From: Alviniconcha marisindica
Lineage: Eukaryota; Mollusca; Gastropoda; Provannidae
Length of the DNA: 64,000 bases
Direction: 5' to 3'
NCBI GenBank assembly: GCA_018857735.1
Contig: JABMCL010002401.1
Location: 1-64,000, forward strand
Notes under the pieces: generated by a model
Seen by the model: the letters and a program-made list of their open reading frames with translations, nothing else
Databases searched by the model: none
What the model was told of the DNA's origin: nothing
Position numbers and translations under genes: made by a program
Shown: one piece after another, positions 23,441 to 33,417 of the stretch
How positions within the stretch are numbered: position 1 is the stretch's first letter
How the letters are laid out: every line of letters starts with the position of its first letter

Positions 23441-24148
23441 CCAGGGTGGACTTGGCACCATGAAGAATTTGTGTGCCAGGCTACAGTTGAAGACAGGGGC
23501 TACACCCAAGTTTATGAAGGTGAGGCCAGTGTCATACGCACTCAGACCCAAGGTGGAAGAGTAGCTGGACAACCTGGAAACGGAGGGAGTGATTGTCAAA
23601 ACCATGATAAGGAGCAGACACCATGGTGCTGGATGACAGAATGCCAGACTGCATTTCAGCAGACGAAGCAGCTGTTAACCTCGGCCAGCGTCCTCACACA
23701 CTACGACGTAGAATGCCCAATTACACTGGAGTGTGATGCGCCATCCGTGGAACTGGGAGCCATCCTCAGTCACACAATGCCAGATGGGACACACCGCCTC
23801 GTGGCCTTCACTTCCAGGACCCTAACGGCAGCAGAATGCAACTACGTGCAGATAGAGAAGGAGGTGCTCGCTCTGATCTTTGGAGTAAAGAAATTTCATG
23901 ATTACCTCTACGGTTGCAAGTTTACAGTTGTCACTGACCACAGGCCACTGCTGGCCATACTGGGACCAAAGAAGGGCGTACCTACGTTAGCAGCGGCTAG
24001 GATGCAGTGTTGGGCACTGATCCTATCTGCCTACCAGTACGACCTCGAGTTCTGCATGACCGGTGAGCACACCAACATCAACCTGCTGTCCAGACTGCCC
24101 CTCCCAGATGAGTGTGACATAGCCACGAAGAACCGATCTTCCAGGTGA
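23441..24148 (+). pseudogene. Gypsy RT connector joined to RNase H, RT catalytic core missing
   Basis: Up to about 23605 one frame carries the start of an RT domain (KVRPVSYALRPKVEE, LDNLETEGVIVKT). From about 23640 a different frame carries the C-terminal RT and RNase H region: CQTAFQQTKQLL, ITLECDAPSVELGAILS, RTLTAAECNYVQIEKEVLA, FTVVTDHRPLLAIL. The ~150-200 residues that normally lie between, including the YxDD box, are absent. RNase H residues (D in ECDAP, E in IEKE, D in TDHRP) are present. The open frame ends at 24148. Confidence 0.85.
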
Positions 24149-25490
24149 CCCTCGACAAACTACCCCTCACCTCACAGCAAATCGCCAATGGGACTCGGAA
24201 AGACCCAATATTGTCCAAGGTGTGGTCATACACATTGAATGGACGGCCTGCCCAGATCCAGGACAGAAATCTGCAGCCTTATTTTGGCTGACGTACTGAA
24301 CTGAGCGTGGAAGGTGTGGTCCTGTGGGGCCTGCGAATGGACATCCCACCACTTCTACAAGAGATTACTTGAGGAGCTGCATGAAGAGCACCCAGGCATG
24401 TTCTGGATGAAGGCACTGGCTAGAAGCTTCATGTGGTGGCCAGGCCTTGACCAACAGATAGAGCGGAAAGTGAGAAGTTGTTCAGCATGCACCACTACAG
24501 ACCTAGACATGGCCAGTGAAACCCTGGCAGCAGTACATGTGGATTACACAGAGCATGATGGACGACATTACTTCCCGTTGGTGGATGCACACTCAAAATA
24601 GCCAGAAGCCATTCCCATGAGCAGCACTACCACAGACAAGACCATTACATCTTGAGGAATTTGTTTGCCCCCTATGGCTTGCCTGAGGAGCTCGTCAGCG
24701 ACAATGGGCCACTGATCAGTGCCCTACCACTGATCCAGCGACCAACGGGGCAGAGGAGCAGTTTGTGAAGGTTCTGAAGAACAAACCCGGCAGCCTTACT
24801 GTGGAGCATCATCTGGTGAATTTCCTACTGGCATACAGGTCGACGCCACACACTATGACCGGTGTGAGCCCAGCGGAGCTGTTCCTAGAGCACCAGCAAT
24901 GCAACTGCCTGTCTGTGGTGAAGCCCAATCCCGAGACAGTGATGCACCAGAAGCAGCAGCAACAACAGCAGGCCCATGATCACAACACCAAGAGGCTGCG
25001 TCGTTTCCTGCCAGGAGACGCAGTCACTGTGCGCTTGTTCCATGGGCAGGAAAAGTGGGCCCAAGGTGAAGTAATACAGCGCCTTGGCTCTGGTTCAAAA
25101 CAACAACAAGGTCAGCCATGTCCACATCAATCACCTTGTGGTGGCCACAGAAGGCCCCATTCAGCGACGCACAGCTGGCAGTGGCCCCTCCCGAAACCCC
25201 CCTTAGGTCCAAGAGTCCAGATGCTGAGATGCGTAACCCTGCACACACCCTTGACCTTACCCCAGAGGTGCTGCAGCCTGTGCCAGAAGCCGACGCATCA
25301 AGGACAGCTGAGGTTCCCGGCACACCTGCTAAGGCGTCAAACCAGCCGGAGCCAAGGAGCCGGAGAGGTCCAGCACTGGACGATGCTACCCTGCCCATAC
25401 TCGGAAGCTTCCCGAAAGACTGGATCTCTAAAAGCACTGACAGTGCCAGTAACAGACAAGGCTGAAGAATGTGTGGAGAGGCAATCATAA
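24149..25490 (+). pseudogene. Gypsy integrase relic
   Basis: The zinc-binding HHCC region is seen in LHEEHPGMFWMKALARSF and SCSACT (24375-24495). The core begins AVHVDYTEHDGRHYFPLVDAH (first catalytic Asp) and, after a stop at 24600, LPEELVSDNGPLIS (second Asp). About 25 residues are then lost, and NGAEEQFVKVLK (with the expected Glu region) follows. The rest runs KNKPGSLTVEHHLVNFLLAY, STPHTMTGVSPAELF and LPGDAV to a Pro/Ser-rich tail. Two stops, a small deletion and frameshifts make it non-functional. Confidence 0.85.
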
Positions 25491-25616
25491 AAACACTCGC
25501 TCGTTTTGTTTTTGTTTCAGCCTGGCGTTCGTCACCACAAACATTCTTCGGTTTCGAGTTCGTATTGTCTGAATCGGTATCGCGTCGTTCCAATCTAGTT
25601 ATAGCAAAGGACCCAT

Positions 25617-25860
25617 TGTCATAGTTATAGCAAAGGACATTAGGCCTGATTTCATGGGCCTGTTCTAGTCTGGAACCCATGAGGTGTGTTGATAAGCTCA
25701 TGCCTTTTTTGGCGCCCCTCTGTCTCTTCCCTGCTCCCTACTTACACTGCACTGGATGTCCTTCCCTCCCTAGCATGGTCTTCTGGGACACACTGAATAA
25801 ATACCTCAGTAACTCACTGTGTGTGATTCTTGTCGAGTAATGGAGTGAGAGGACATAACA
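25617..25860 (+). repeat. 3' LTR of the gypsy element
   Basis: Begins TGTCATAG and ends ATAACA (TG...CA). AATAAA occurs near 25796. Just upstream, 'tagttatagcaaaggac' (25596-25612) duplicates a piece of the LTR start. Confidence 0.9.
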
Positions 25861-25914
25861 CCTGCCGTTTTGCTCCCCTGCACAGAACTAGGGCAAATTT
25901 GGCAGGCACTTTGT

Positions 25915-25985
25915 TTCTGTGTTGCTTTACATCACAGAAACCATCACTGCATCAGGCTTATTAGGGATGTGGAGCCCAGGACAGC
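25915..25985 (-). repeat. SINE tail fragment
   Basis: The minus strand reads 'catccctaataagcctgatg' and 'ggtttctgtgatgtaaagca', the tail domain shared with SINE copies at 51891-52183, 56785-57075 and 57612-57877. No head region is left. Confidence 0.6.
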
Positions 25986-26952
25986 CACCTTGATTTTCAC
26001 GCAGCTCCTGATATTTGAAGATTACTCAGTTTGTTGAATACAGAGGTGCTGCTGATGACGGGATTGCAATGTTTTTCACCTGATTGTTATATTTCTTGTT
26101 AACTTGATAATTCTGCTCATTTTGTTGTAGTTGTTGTGAATTAATGTGGCAGGCACTTTAGGTCTAAGGATGGGGAAGTGTAGCAGGAGAGCTGTGACAG
26201 TTAGCTTGAGTTAGTGGCCCTGAGTTCCCACTACCCCTTCTCTCCCATTTGATACTGCCTGCTAGCAAGTGGCCAGTGAACTATAATACATGTTGAAAAT
26301 TGTGTTGCTTTTCCCTCGACTTGTGCTGAAAAGTGCAAGTTTTAGTTATTAGAGTTAATAATCTTGTGGTGCAAAATGCAAGCTTTAGTTCACATTCCGA
26401 GCATCGCTTTCTGGCACCTTCCTCCAAACTCTGCCAGATTTAGTTACACCACTGAAGAGGCACTCTTTATCTCCGTACAGCGTCCACAGAAGCAACCTAG
26501 CGCCCACGCACGCACGTAAACATGAGGCACATTCACCCCGGGTAAAAAAGAGAGTTCTGTCTCGATTTAAATGATTCTGGTTTTATTTGAGCTGGCGTAA
26601 GTGACATGGTCAGTTATAAAACAAATGTCTAATATAATTTGAGTTGTTTGTTACAAACTCGCTACTGTCTGAGCACCAACAAAAAACTGCTCGTTAGCTG
26701 ACAGTTTTCTGGACCCTATGGCGTAACTAAATACAGCGGTGGTTGAAGGAAGAATGTCGTAAACCAATGCTTGGAGTTTGGCTTTAGTTAAGTGTTAATT
26801 TAGTTTTCCTGTCCATGTGCTGCAAAATGCAGGCATATTTAAATACATGTTAACAGTCTTCTGCATGTTAACAGTCTTCTGCTGAAAAGTGCAAGTTTAG
26901 TTAAGTGTCTGTAAATTGGCTTTCCTGTGCTGAAAAGTGCAGGCATACTTAA

Positions 26953-27553
26953 CAATAACAATATACTTTATTCATCCCAGCGGGAAATTAAAGCTGTCGT
27001 TCAATCGCACAACGAAGAACATAATAATTCTAAGTCATTAAACACACGCACATAAACACTCTTAGACATACGCCCCCTTTCTCTCAATCTACATACACTA
27101 ATAGCAAACCCAAAATGTCCTGGAATAATGCTTTCTCTGTCAAACCAAAACATAAGAATTCTCAGATTAAATAAAAATCATTAGGTTCACACATCCCCAA
27201 CCCTGCCTTAGAAAGCTATCATCCTCAACAGACATCTTAACACACAGTTAATTACTGGTATAATTTTCATTAAAAACTAACAGAGCCGAGGGTAAAAACG
27301 AGACTTTATAATGGTTTGTATATATATATATATTATATGTTCTCGGAAGTAAAAATCTTCCACTCCTGTTGCTACGTCTGCTGTCAAAGTAGTGTCTCAT
27401 TGGGTGTGTAGGGCCATTTAATATTTGCATTAGTTTTCTGTACAGTCTCTTTTCGTGTAAAGTCTTAAAACTGTCCAGTGGCTTTCCCACCTGTTTTTGT
27501 TACAATCTTTTCCAACCTCCCTCTATCTAATTTTGAAATATTCCCATTTAAGT
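26953..27553 (-). mobile_element. Rex1-like LINE 3' fragment with target-site duplication
   Basis: The minus strand 27490-27248 encodes GKPLDSFKTLHEKRLYRKLM, then RSNRSGRFLLPRTY, TNHYKVSFLPSALLVFNE, the conserved C-terminus of Rex1/Babar-type LINEs. The 3' end ('taatttcccgctgggatga' and 'ataaagtatattgtt' on the minus strand) is at 26985-26953. The flanks are a 10-bp direct repeat GCATACTTAA at 26943-26952 and 27554-27563, a clear target-site duplication. 5'-truncated. Confidence 0.85.
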
Positions 27554-27899
27554 GCATACTTAAGTGCATGTTTAGTTTAATAGCCTTGTGCTGTAAAGTG
27601 CAAGCTTTAGTGGTACCTTAGTAGCATTGTAAAGTGCTATGTTGACTTTTATATGGGGCTACAAGGTATAACTATAACTTACTTTAATATAAAAAAAATA
27701 TAAAATTAAAAATAAATGTATTGGGGTGGTAGATTATACATCATGTCATTGGTACTGAGTATGCTGGTAGGTATGGTTTAGTGCATAGGTCATGGGTAGT
27801 TATGACTGTGTTAATTTGGTTTGTTCTTGCATTGTATATTGTGCATGTAATATGGGGTAGTGTAAATAAAATTACATACATCACTTTGTTCGGCAGTAT

Positions 27900-29805
27900 C
27901 CCAGTCAGCAAAGGATGCCGAAATCACGTGGGGCCAACATAAGATTGCCAATTTCTCGTGGGCCCCAGATACCCATATGGGATCCTTCCGGATTCTATAT
28001 AGTTTTCCTACATAAGCTGGTGCAGTAAATGCCCATGGTGGCCTATATCTTCCCTATGTGATTTTTACATCAGACAGCCCATGAAGAGCAGAGAGGCTGA
28101 GCCAGTGATGATGCGACGTCTGGCACTGCCACACACAGAGCGTGCGAACTTTCCACTGACCAGCATTACGAGTCCACAGGCATGGGTACCTTTCTCGCTC
28201 TCCAGAATGAAGTGAGAAAGCACGCACGAGAGAGAAATCCACCATTACCTATCGGTTCTCTGTGCCTGTGACTTCTTGTGCTTTCGGCCGCCTTTTTCGA
28301 AAGACCGGATTTGCCTCGATCCTGCGGCTTTGTGATCGCCACTTTGATATCATTGTTTGCCATCTCTGCTGTTCGACAGTCACACACAAACAGAAAAGGT
28401 TGGTTATTCACCATACATTTGTGCATGGGAAACAACACTCCAGTGTCTCATAGAATGTATCTTTGAAAGTGGGAGTACATTAAAATGGCTTGTCATCATG
28501 TTCTTTTCTCTCCATACCTGCAGATTTTCAAGTATCTGAACTGCAGGATTTTCAACTTTTAATGTTGTTTGTGTGTGTATCTGTGCAGATGCAGTGAGGA
28601 GGCTGCATCCAGGTGCAACTGACTCAGAAATGAGAGAGGTGGTAACAACATGGCTCACTAGCAGGGACAATGGGAAGAGAGAGAGAGAGGAAGGAAAAAG
28701 GGCTAGACAGGCAGAAGATAGTCTAAGACTTTAAATATTTTTTTTTTATGTATCATGTACTAAATGACTGTAAATGTGAAGATAGTAATGATGGAGCATT
28801 TGTGGTGTGATTTTTTATTTTTTTGTTTTATACAAAATGGGGGGGGGGTGAAAGGATGAACATGTCTAAAATTACTCAAATTAAAAGGATTGGGGAAAAG
28901 TTTCTTTTTAATTTTAATTTCTTTTTCATGTATCCTGTCTCTAGAAAATGACTAGATGTGTAGTAATGATAGAGCATTTGTAGTGTGATTTTGTTATTGT
29001 TTCAATAAAATAAAATAAATGGTTGCTACTGAATATTCTTTTTCTGATTTTTCTTCCAACCTATCTTGGTAATTAGTCTTGTCTTTCTTTCTTTTCTTTT
29101 GCCTCTTTAGCAATTTAGTGTCAGATTTTAATATTAACTAATATTATATATATATAAGATCAATGTTCTCTAGAGCAGTTCAGCAATTTTACTTTAGCGT
29201 GTTTTCAGCAATCCAGTGTTTTAGTGTTGGTTTATCATTAAAACAATATTGGGAACATGCTAAAATCTAATGGTCCACATTAGAAAAATAAATACCCTTT
29301 TTTTTTTAATTTGTACCCATAAATAAAAGAAGAAAAATGGGGTCTCAAATGAATGCCATGAAGTGAAACTGACATGAATTTATGCAGACTTGCACAGTCT
29401 CTAGAAAGTGGTACGGTACTGTTGACATGTACCCACATCAGGCATGCATCACAGAAATACACTGAACATTAGTAGAATACATCCAAGAAACCTGGCATTA
29501 AACCAAGATTTACATGACAGCCATCTGGGAAACATCTGGCATTGATGTGGAATCCATATGGGAAGTATATGGGATCCACATGGGAAGTATATATATATAT
29601 ATGGGATCCATTCCACATGGGAAACACGTGTAATGTATCTGAGAAAGACATGGGTCCCATATTGAATCCCAGATAAATCCCATATGGGACCCACTCAAAA
29701 CCCATTTTCATTCCCTATGTGGATCCCACATGTGTATCCCATATGGGGCCTATTTTCCAGCCCACATGGATCCCACATGGGACCTACATACACATGTTGA
29801 CTGGG
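27900..29805. mobile_element. 1.9 kb DNA transposon with CCCAGTCA inverted ends
   Basis: Ends are inverted: CCCAGTCAGCA (27900-27910) and TGTTGACTGGG (29795-29805), flanked on both sides by AT. The paralogous repeat at 40400-40420 reads 'ggcagtataatggg' uninterrupted, so the insertion boundaries are exact and the target duplication is 2 bp (AT). The right subterminal 350 bp is packed with 'catatggga', 'ggatccacatggga' palindromic motifs. The AT duplication recalls ISL2EU/PIF-Harbinger-type elements, but no transposase was recognised, so this copy is probably non-autonomous. Confidence 0.85.
28588..28734 (+). other. Candidate ORF/exon within the DNA transposon
   Basis: After an acceptor-like TGTGTATCTGTGCAG the plus frame reads DAVRRLHPGATDSEMREVVT, then TWLTSRDNGKRER and a basic C-terminus ending at TAA 28732-28734. 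The amphipathic, basic composition looks protein-like. On the other strand a frame starting MANNDIKVAITKPQD (28358 downward) ends at a donor-like AG|GTAATG. Either may be remnants of transposon genes. Unrecognised. Confidence 0.3.
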
Positions 29806-30426
29806 ATAATGGGTGTGACTGTGAGAGTATCAAAACTGAAACACATGAGAGCGTGGTTGTGCGCGTATCTCTCACTCTATGTGCATGCCTCAGTGTTTTG
29901 TTATGTTAGTAGTTAAGCAACTTCTGTCTCCCCATATTTATCGTCTTGTGTCTGTTGTAAGTGGCATATTATGTATGTGCATAGTGAAACGGCATGCATT
30001 ACTTGACTCGGATGCGCAAACACGCATCCACATACATCTAGGGTTTCCTCTGGATATCAGGGCCGGTCGACTGTAAATGATTTTGAACACAACACGGCGA
30101 GGTATATTTAAATACTCACTAGATGAAGAAGACTCTCTCCTTGGCAGTCTCCAGCCTCCCCTGAACCCTAAAGTGAGGAACGAGCTCAAAGTCCGGTTAC
30201 CGAAAACAAAACTTAGGAAAACCGTGACGCAACTTGACGTTAAAGCAGAGCTATAGCTAAGATCTTCGTAAAGTTTCGTATTTTATTTACACTACCCCAT
30301 ATTATATCATTCAAACTGCATCAAATCACAAATATTCACTTTTACATTATTCTGAATGTGCTGACCCATTTGTGTCCCGATGTTCTGACAATAAAAACAA
30401 ATTACGAAAATTAATCAGACTCAAAC

Positions 30427-30461
30427 ATGGCTGACATGGAGGCGGATGATGAGGTGGAGAG
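30427..30461 (+). CDS. RUBCN: RUBCN (Rubicon)-like, coding exon 1
   Basis: The start codon ATG at 30427 (context CAAACATGG, in-frame TAA upstream at 30412) encodes MADMEADDEVE plus two bases of a Ser codon, then donor AG|GTGATT at 30461/30462. Joined to the exon at 41978 this gives ...DDEVES-CVEECHELL, exactly in phase, and places a short acidic leader before the RUN domain as in other Rubicon proteins. Rubicon is a Beclin-1/VPS34 (UVRAG complex)-binding protein that restrains autophagosome and endosome maturation. Intron 1 would be 11.5 kb and filled with transposons. The exon is short; the case rests on phase, start context and fit. Confidence 0.65.
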
Positions 30462-31208
30462 GTGATTCTTCTACTTTCTTCTTTTCTTAGATGCCCACAA
30501 TCATGTTGATAATTATTCCGGCACTTTAGGTGGTGTTCGCAAAGTCCACATTTCAGCTCTGGTCACAAGTCCTTAAAATTAAATTGTCACACTGTCTCAA
30601 GTTCATTCTCTCTCTGAATCTCTCTCACTAAAAAAATCCACACAAAAAAAATCTAATCTTCTTTCACTTTCTTTCTTTTTCCATGATCTTGTGGATATGT
30701 CCAAAGCCTTGAGGAACTGACTCAACACTGCATTCTAAAGCAGTGCTCGCACATTTTAAGTGTAGATAAAACTACAGGCACACCAGTAAAGAGTTTGGCT
30801 TCAGAGCCTTCTCAAACTGGCTTTAGTTTAAAACTATACTTGTTTTATCTAGGCTAGGTCATGGTCTCCCACAGACTTTGACACTTTAAGACTAATAAGA
30901 GTGTACGTTTTTGACATTTTGTTATTGTTTGAAACATCTGAAAATTCACTTGGTGTCTGGTCCAATAACCCTGTAATTTAGCAATTAAGTAGCCAAAACG
31001 GTATCTTCTCAATCTCATTGCAAAATGTTGCATTTTTTGGGTGCCGTATGCATTTTAGCCACACCACTGCATCGCCATATGCAAAATGACTGAACACCGA
31101 TTGAACAAGTTATGGCTCACAGGTGGCTGCCGTGTCACTCAGAACTAGATCTACTTGCAAACTCAGTGTCATCTCAGCCGTGGCTAGTAGTAGTACGTAC
31201 TCCTTCCC
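30462..31208. other. Start of RUBCN-like intron 1, no feature seen
   Basis: AT-rich sequence with pyrimidine-rich tracts near 30600-30690. No additional exon was recognised. Confidence 0.5.
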
Positions 31209-31280
31209 GGCACGCACTACAACAGTACAAGACCAGTCAATGAAGGCACGCACTACAACAGTACAAGACCAGTCAATGAA
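31209..31280. repeat. 36-bp perfect tandem duplication
   Basis: The unit 'ggcacgcactacaacagtac...tgaa' occupies 31209-31244 and is repeated exactly at 31245-31280. Confidence 0.95.
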
Positions 31281-31444
31281 GGGTGGAATCTGAATGATGA
31301 AATAAACGTGTAAGCTGTCGTCACTTTCGGTCTGTATGGCGACACCTTTCCCCCTAAAACCTTGTACTTGTAGTTATAGTCAGTAGTGCCCTATCTGTGA
31401 ATAAAATTTGCATACTTTTCTGAAGAACCGAATCCTAATGAACC

Positions 31445-32535
31445 CGTATCTGGAAGAAGAATCGGTCTCTGTATTGTTCAGGCCGGAAATCACATATCTT
31501 GCTAAACTGATCAGTGATAATTTCCAGTCAGTCGACAGAGGACATGATCCCAGACATGGAATTTGGAACAACCCTATATGCTTAGTCTAACTGTTGCGTC
31601 TATCAGAATTTACTCAAATGTAGAAGACTACAAAACTGAAAACAAAACGCGTGTTGACACTGAATACGAATGAGAGAAAATGGCATCAGCCTCAATTTCA
31701 ACTTCATCTCATTACCAAATCCTGCAGAAGATGTGAACTGGGTTTGCCGACATCGTCTGCTGCAGTTCATCTTCAGAAAATGATGCCACGTACAATGTTC
31801 CGATCTGTTCAAACTCTTTCTGAACAGAAAATTTACTGAACTTTTCCACTTTTCCATGCACGGATAGACTTTCTTTTTACTATTTTTGTCCGCTGACTTT
31901 ATGAATAGAGCATGAGCTCCATCATTTTGGCTTTGTTTATGCGCTAATTCCAGGTTATCAGAGCCTCCGCTAGACCGGCATATGCTGGTTTTTACCAGTA
32001 AATATTTCCCCAAAAATATAGTCGCCGGTACCAAGCACCGGCTGAAACTGAGCATTTTGTGTGACTTGCTAGAGATCATACTCTGGACCCTGGGTCCTGA
32101 AGCAAGTGGAAGCTCCCGCTAAACAAGATCACTTCCGGTGATGTCCAGCAAGCAAAACAGTGAACGCGAAAACTTTCACTGCCATTGGCAACAAAACTTG
32201 ATTACAGTCGTGAGTAAGGGTGAGTTGTCAGTATACGATCGATTGTTTTTCCCACATCAGCACTGAAGAATGTATGTGCATGTCATTACTCGGAAACTAG
32301 ATCTAGATCAAACATCAGTGGCACCTACACATGCTGAAAAACATTGATAAAACTAACTTTTTCAGTGGAAAGACTGTACTGGTTAACTGAGGGTTGGTAC
32401 CGGAATATTTCTTTGTTGCCGGTACCGTGTATCAATAGTCTCAACAGTCTAGTGGAGGCTCTGGTTATGCTGTATGCATTTGTCATAACACTGATGCAAA
32501 ATATGTAAGTTTCGCGTTGGTTGACGCAAATCTCT
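31445..32535 (+). repeat. Repeat, plus-oriented copy of an inverted pair
   Basis: Matches 40835-41430 in reverse orientation, once the 505-bp insertion at 31959-32463 is removed. Both copies can encode a related stretch: SVSVLFRPEITYLAKLISDN and GHDPRHGIWNNPICLV here (31408-31590), SVSVSDWPEIAHFAKLIS and GHDPRHGIWNDPVCLVC in the other copy. Conserved GHDPRHGIWN suggests descent from a coding element, not recognised. Confidence 0.75.
31959..32463. mobile_element. 505-bp MITE with 17-bp TIRs and 5-bp target duplication
   Basis: The ends are CAGAGCCTCCGCTAGAC (31959-31975) and GTCTAGTGGAGGCTCTG (32447-32463), inverted with one mismatch. They are flanked by GTTAT at 31954-31958 and 32464-32468. 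The inverted paralogue has the unoccupied site with a single ATAAC (=GTTAT) at 40900-40904. No transposase. CAG ends are common in hAT-type elements, whose usual duplication is 8 bp, so the superfamily stays open. Confidence 0.9.
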
Positions 32536-33417
32536 GAAACTAGTGGAACTGGAAGGCAGCACGACCCCAGCTTCTGTTGTTCTAATCATTATTTTTGTAG
32601 AAACGGTGTTCATGCAACACCTCTAACTAAAAAATTAAATAAAAGGCTTCACTGTCACTCCTCAGATTCAACCTAGATGTCGCACTTTAGTTTTCACCAT
32701 TTGAGAGCTGCTGTATATGACTATGCCAAAAAGTGTGCAAGAAAAGAGGTCAGAGGTACTAGAAAATAAAGTTTACAGGATGCAAGTGAGTAATGCATTT
32801 TCTGAATGAACACATGTGAAGTCATCTACCAGTGAAGGGAGAAGGCAGTGCTGCTCTTCGTTCCCGAGAAATTTGACCTTCAGTGTGATTTGTGACAATG
32901 TGTTGAACATTACACATAACAACAAACCCACATAACTGTGCTGCTAATCATGCAGTTAACTGCACTGTTGTTCTGTGTCACACAGAATAGCATGCTACTG
33001 AATGAATAAAAAGCAAAAAAAATTGTAACATGAACAGTTATTCTTTAATAGAACAATATGTGACCAGGAAGATTTGATGATTTTTTTCTTCTTCAAATTT
33101 AAGCTTTCTTGAGACAAACAGCAATTGATTAACAAATATGTCGGACATTACTATTTCAACAAGATGTACAATGTTGCTTGTTTCTTGATGAAAATGATAA
33201 ATCAGTAAAAGTTTTTATTACTATTTTTATTAACATAACGTTAATGACACAACGTGGTACTTTGTTTTTAATAAAAAGGAAGTAATACTTTTTATTTAAC
33301 AAACAAGTAAGTGTTTTGTAACAGAAAAAAATGTAGCCAGGAAGAGTGAGTGCAACGTTTGCTGTTTTTGGGCGTCACAGGAAAACACGCGCAACCTGTC
33401 ATCCATGCATTTCTTGG

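Larger units (their letters stand above)
21731..25860 (+). mobile_element. Ty3/gypsy LTR retrotransposon, Mag-like, defective
   Basis: Complete in outline (5' LTR, gag, protease, RNase H, integrase, 3' LTR) but internally damaged. Domain order protease, (RT), RNase H, integrase is that of Ty3/gypsy; the gag and RNase H style resembles the K02A2.6-like/Mag lineage (inference). The RT core between the connector and the RNase H domain is missing, and part of the integrase core is deleted. The two LTRs show about twenty substitutions and two indels by eye, so the insertion is not recent. No target-site duplication is visible at the outer ends. Confidence 0.9.
26155..30205 (+). repeat. ~1.7 kb non-coding repeat, copy 1, split by two insertions
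   Basis: Matches 39100-40812 in the same orientation. The first part (26155-27897) is built of repeated short units of the type 'cttgtgctgcaaagtgcaag' and 'gctttagttaag'; the second part (29808-30205) shares 'catgcctcagtgtttt', 'gattttgaacacaacac', 'ggatgaagaagact' and 'ctgaaccctaaa'. It is interrupted by a LINE fragment (26953-27553) and a DNA transposon (27900-29805). It ends about 220 bp before the RUBCN-like start codon. No ORF; class unknown. Confidence 0.8.

Noticed and set aside
25024..25701. 225-codon minus-strand ORF
   Set aside because: Antisense shadow of the gypsy integrase tail and start of the 3' LTR.
21731..25860. An endogenous retrovirus rather than a gypsy retrotransposon
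   Set aside because: No envelope-like frame between integrase and the 3' LTR; domain style is that of Mag-like gypsy elements.
31603..32079. 158-codon minus-strand ORF
   Set aside because: Runs across the boundary of the 505-bp MITE, so it cannot be an ancestral gene.
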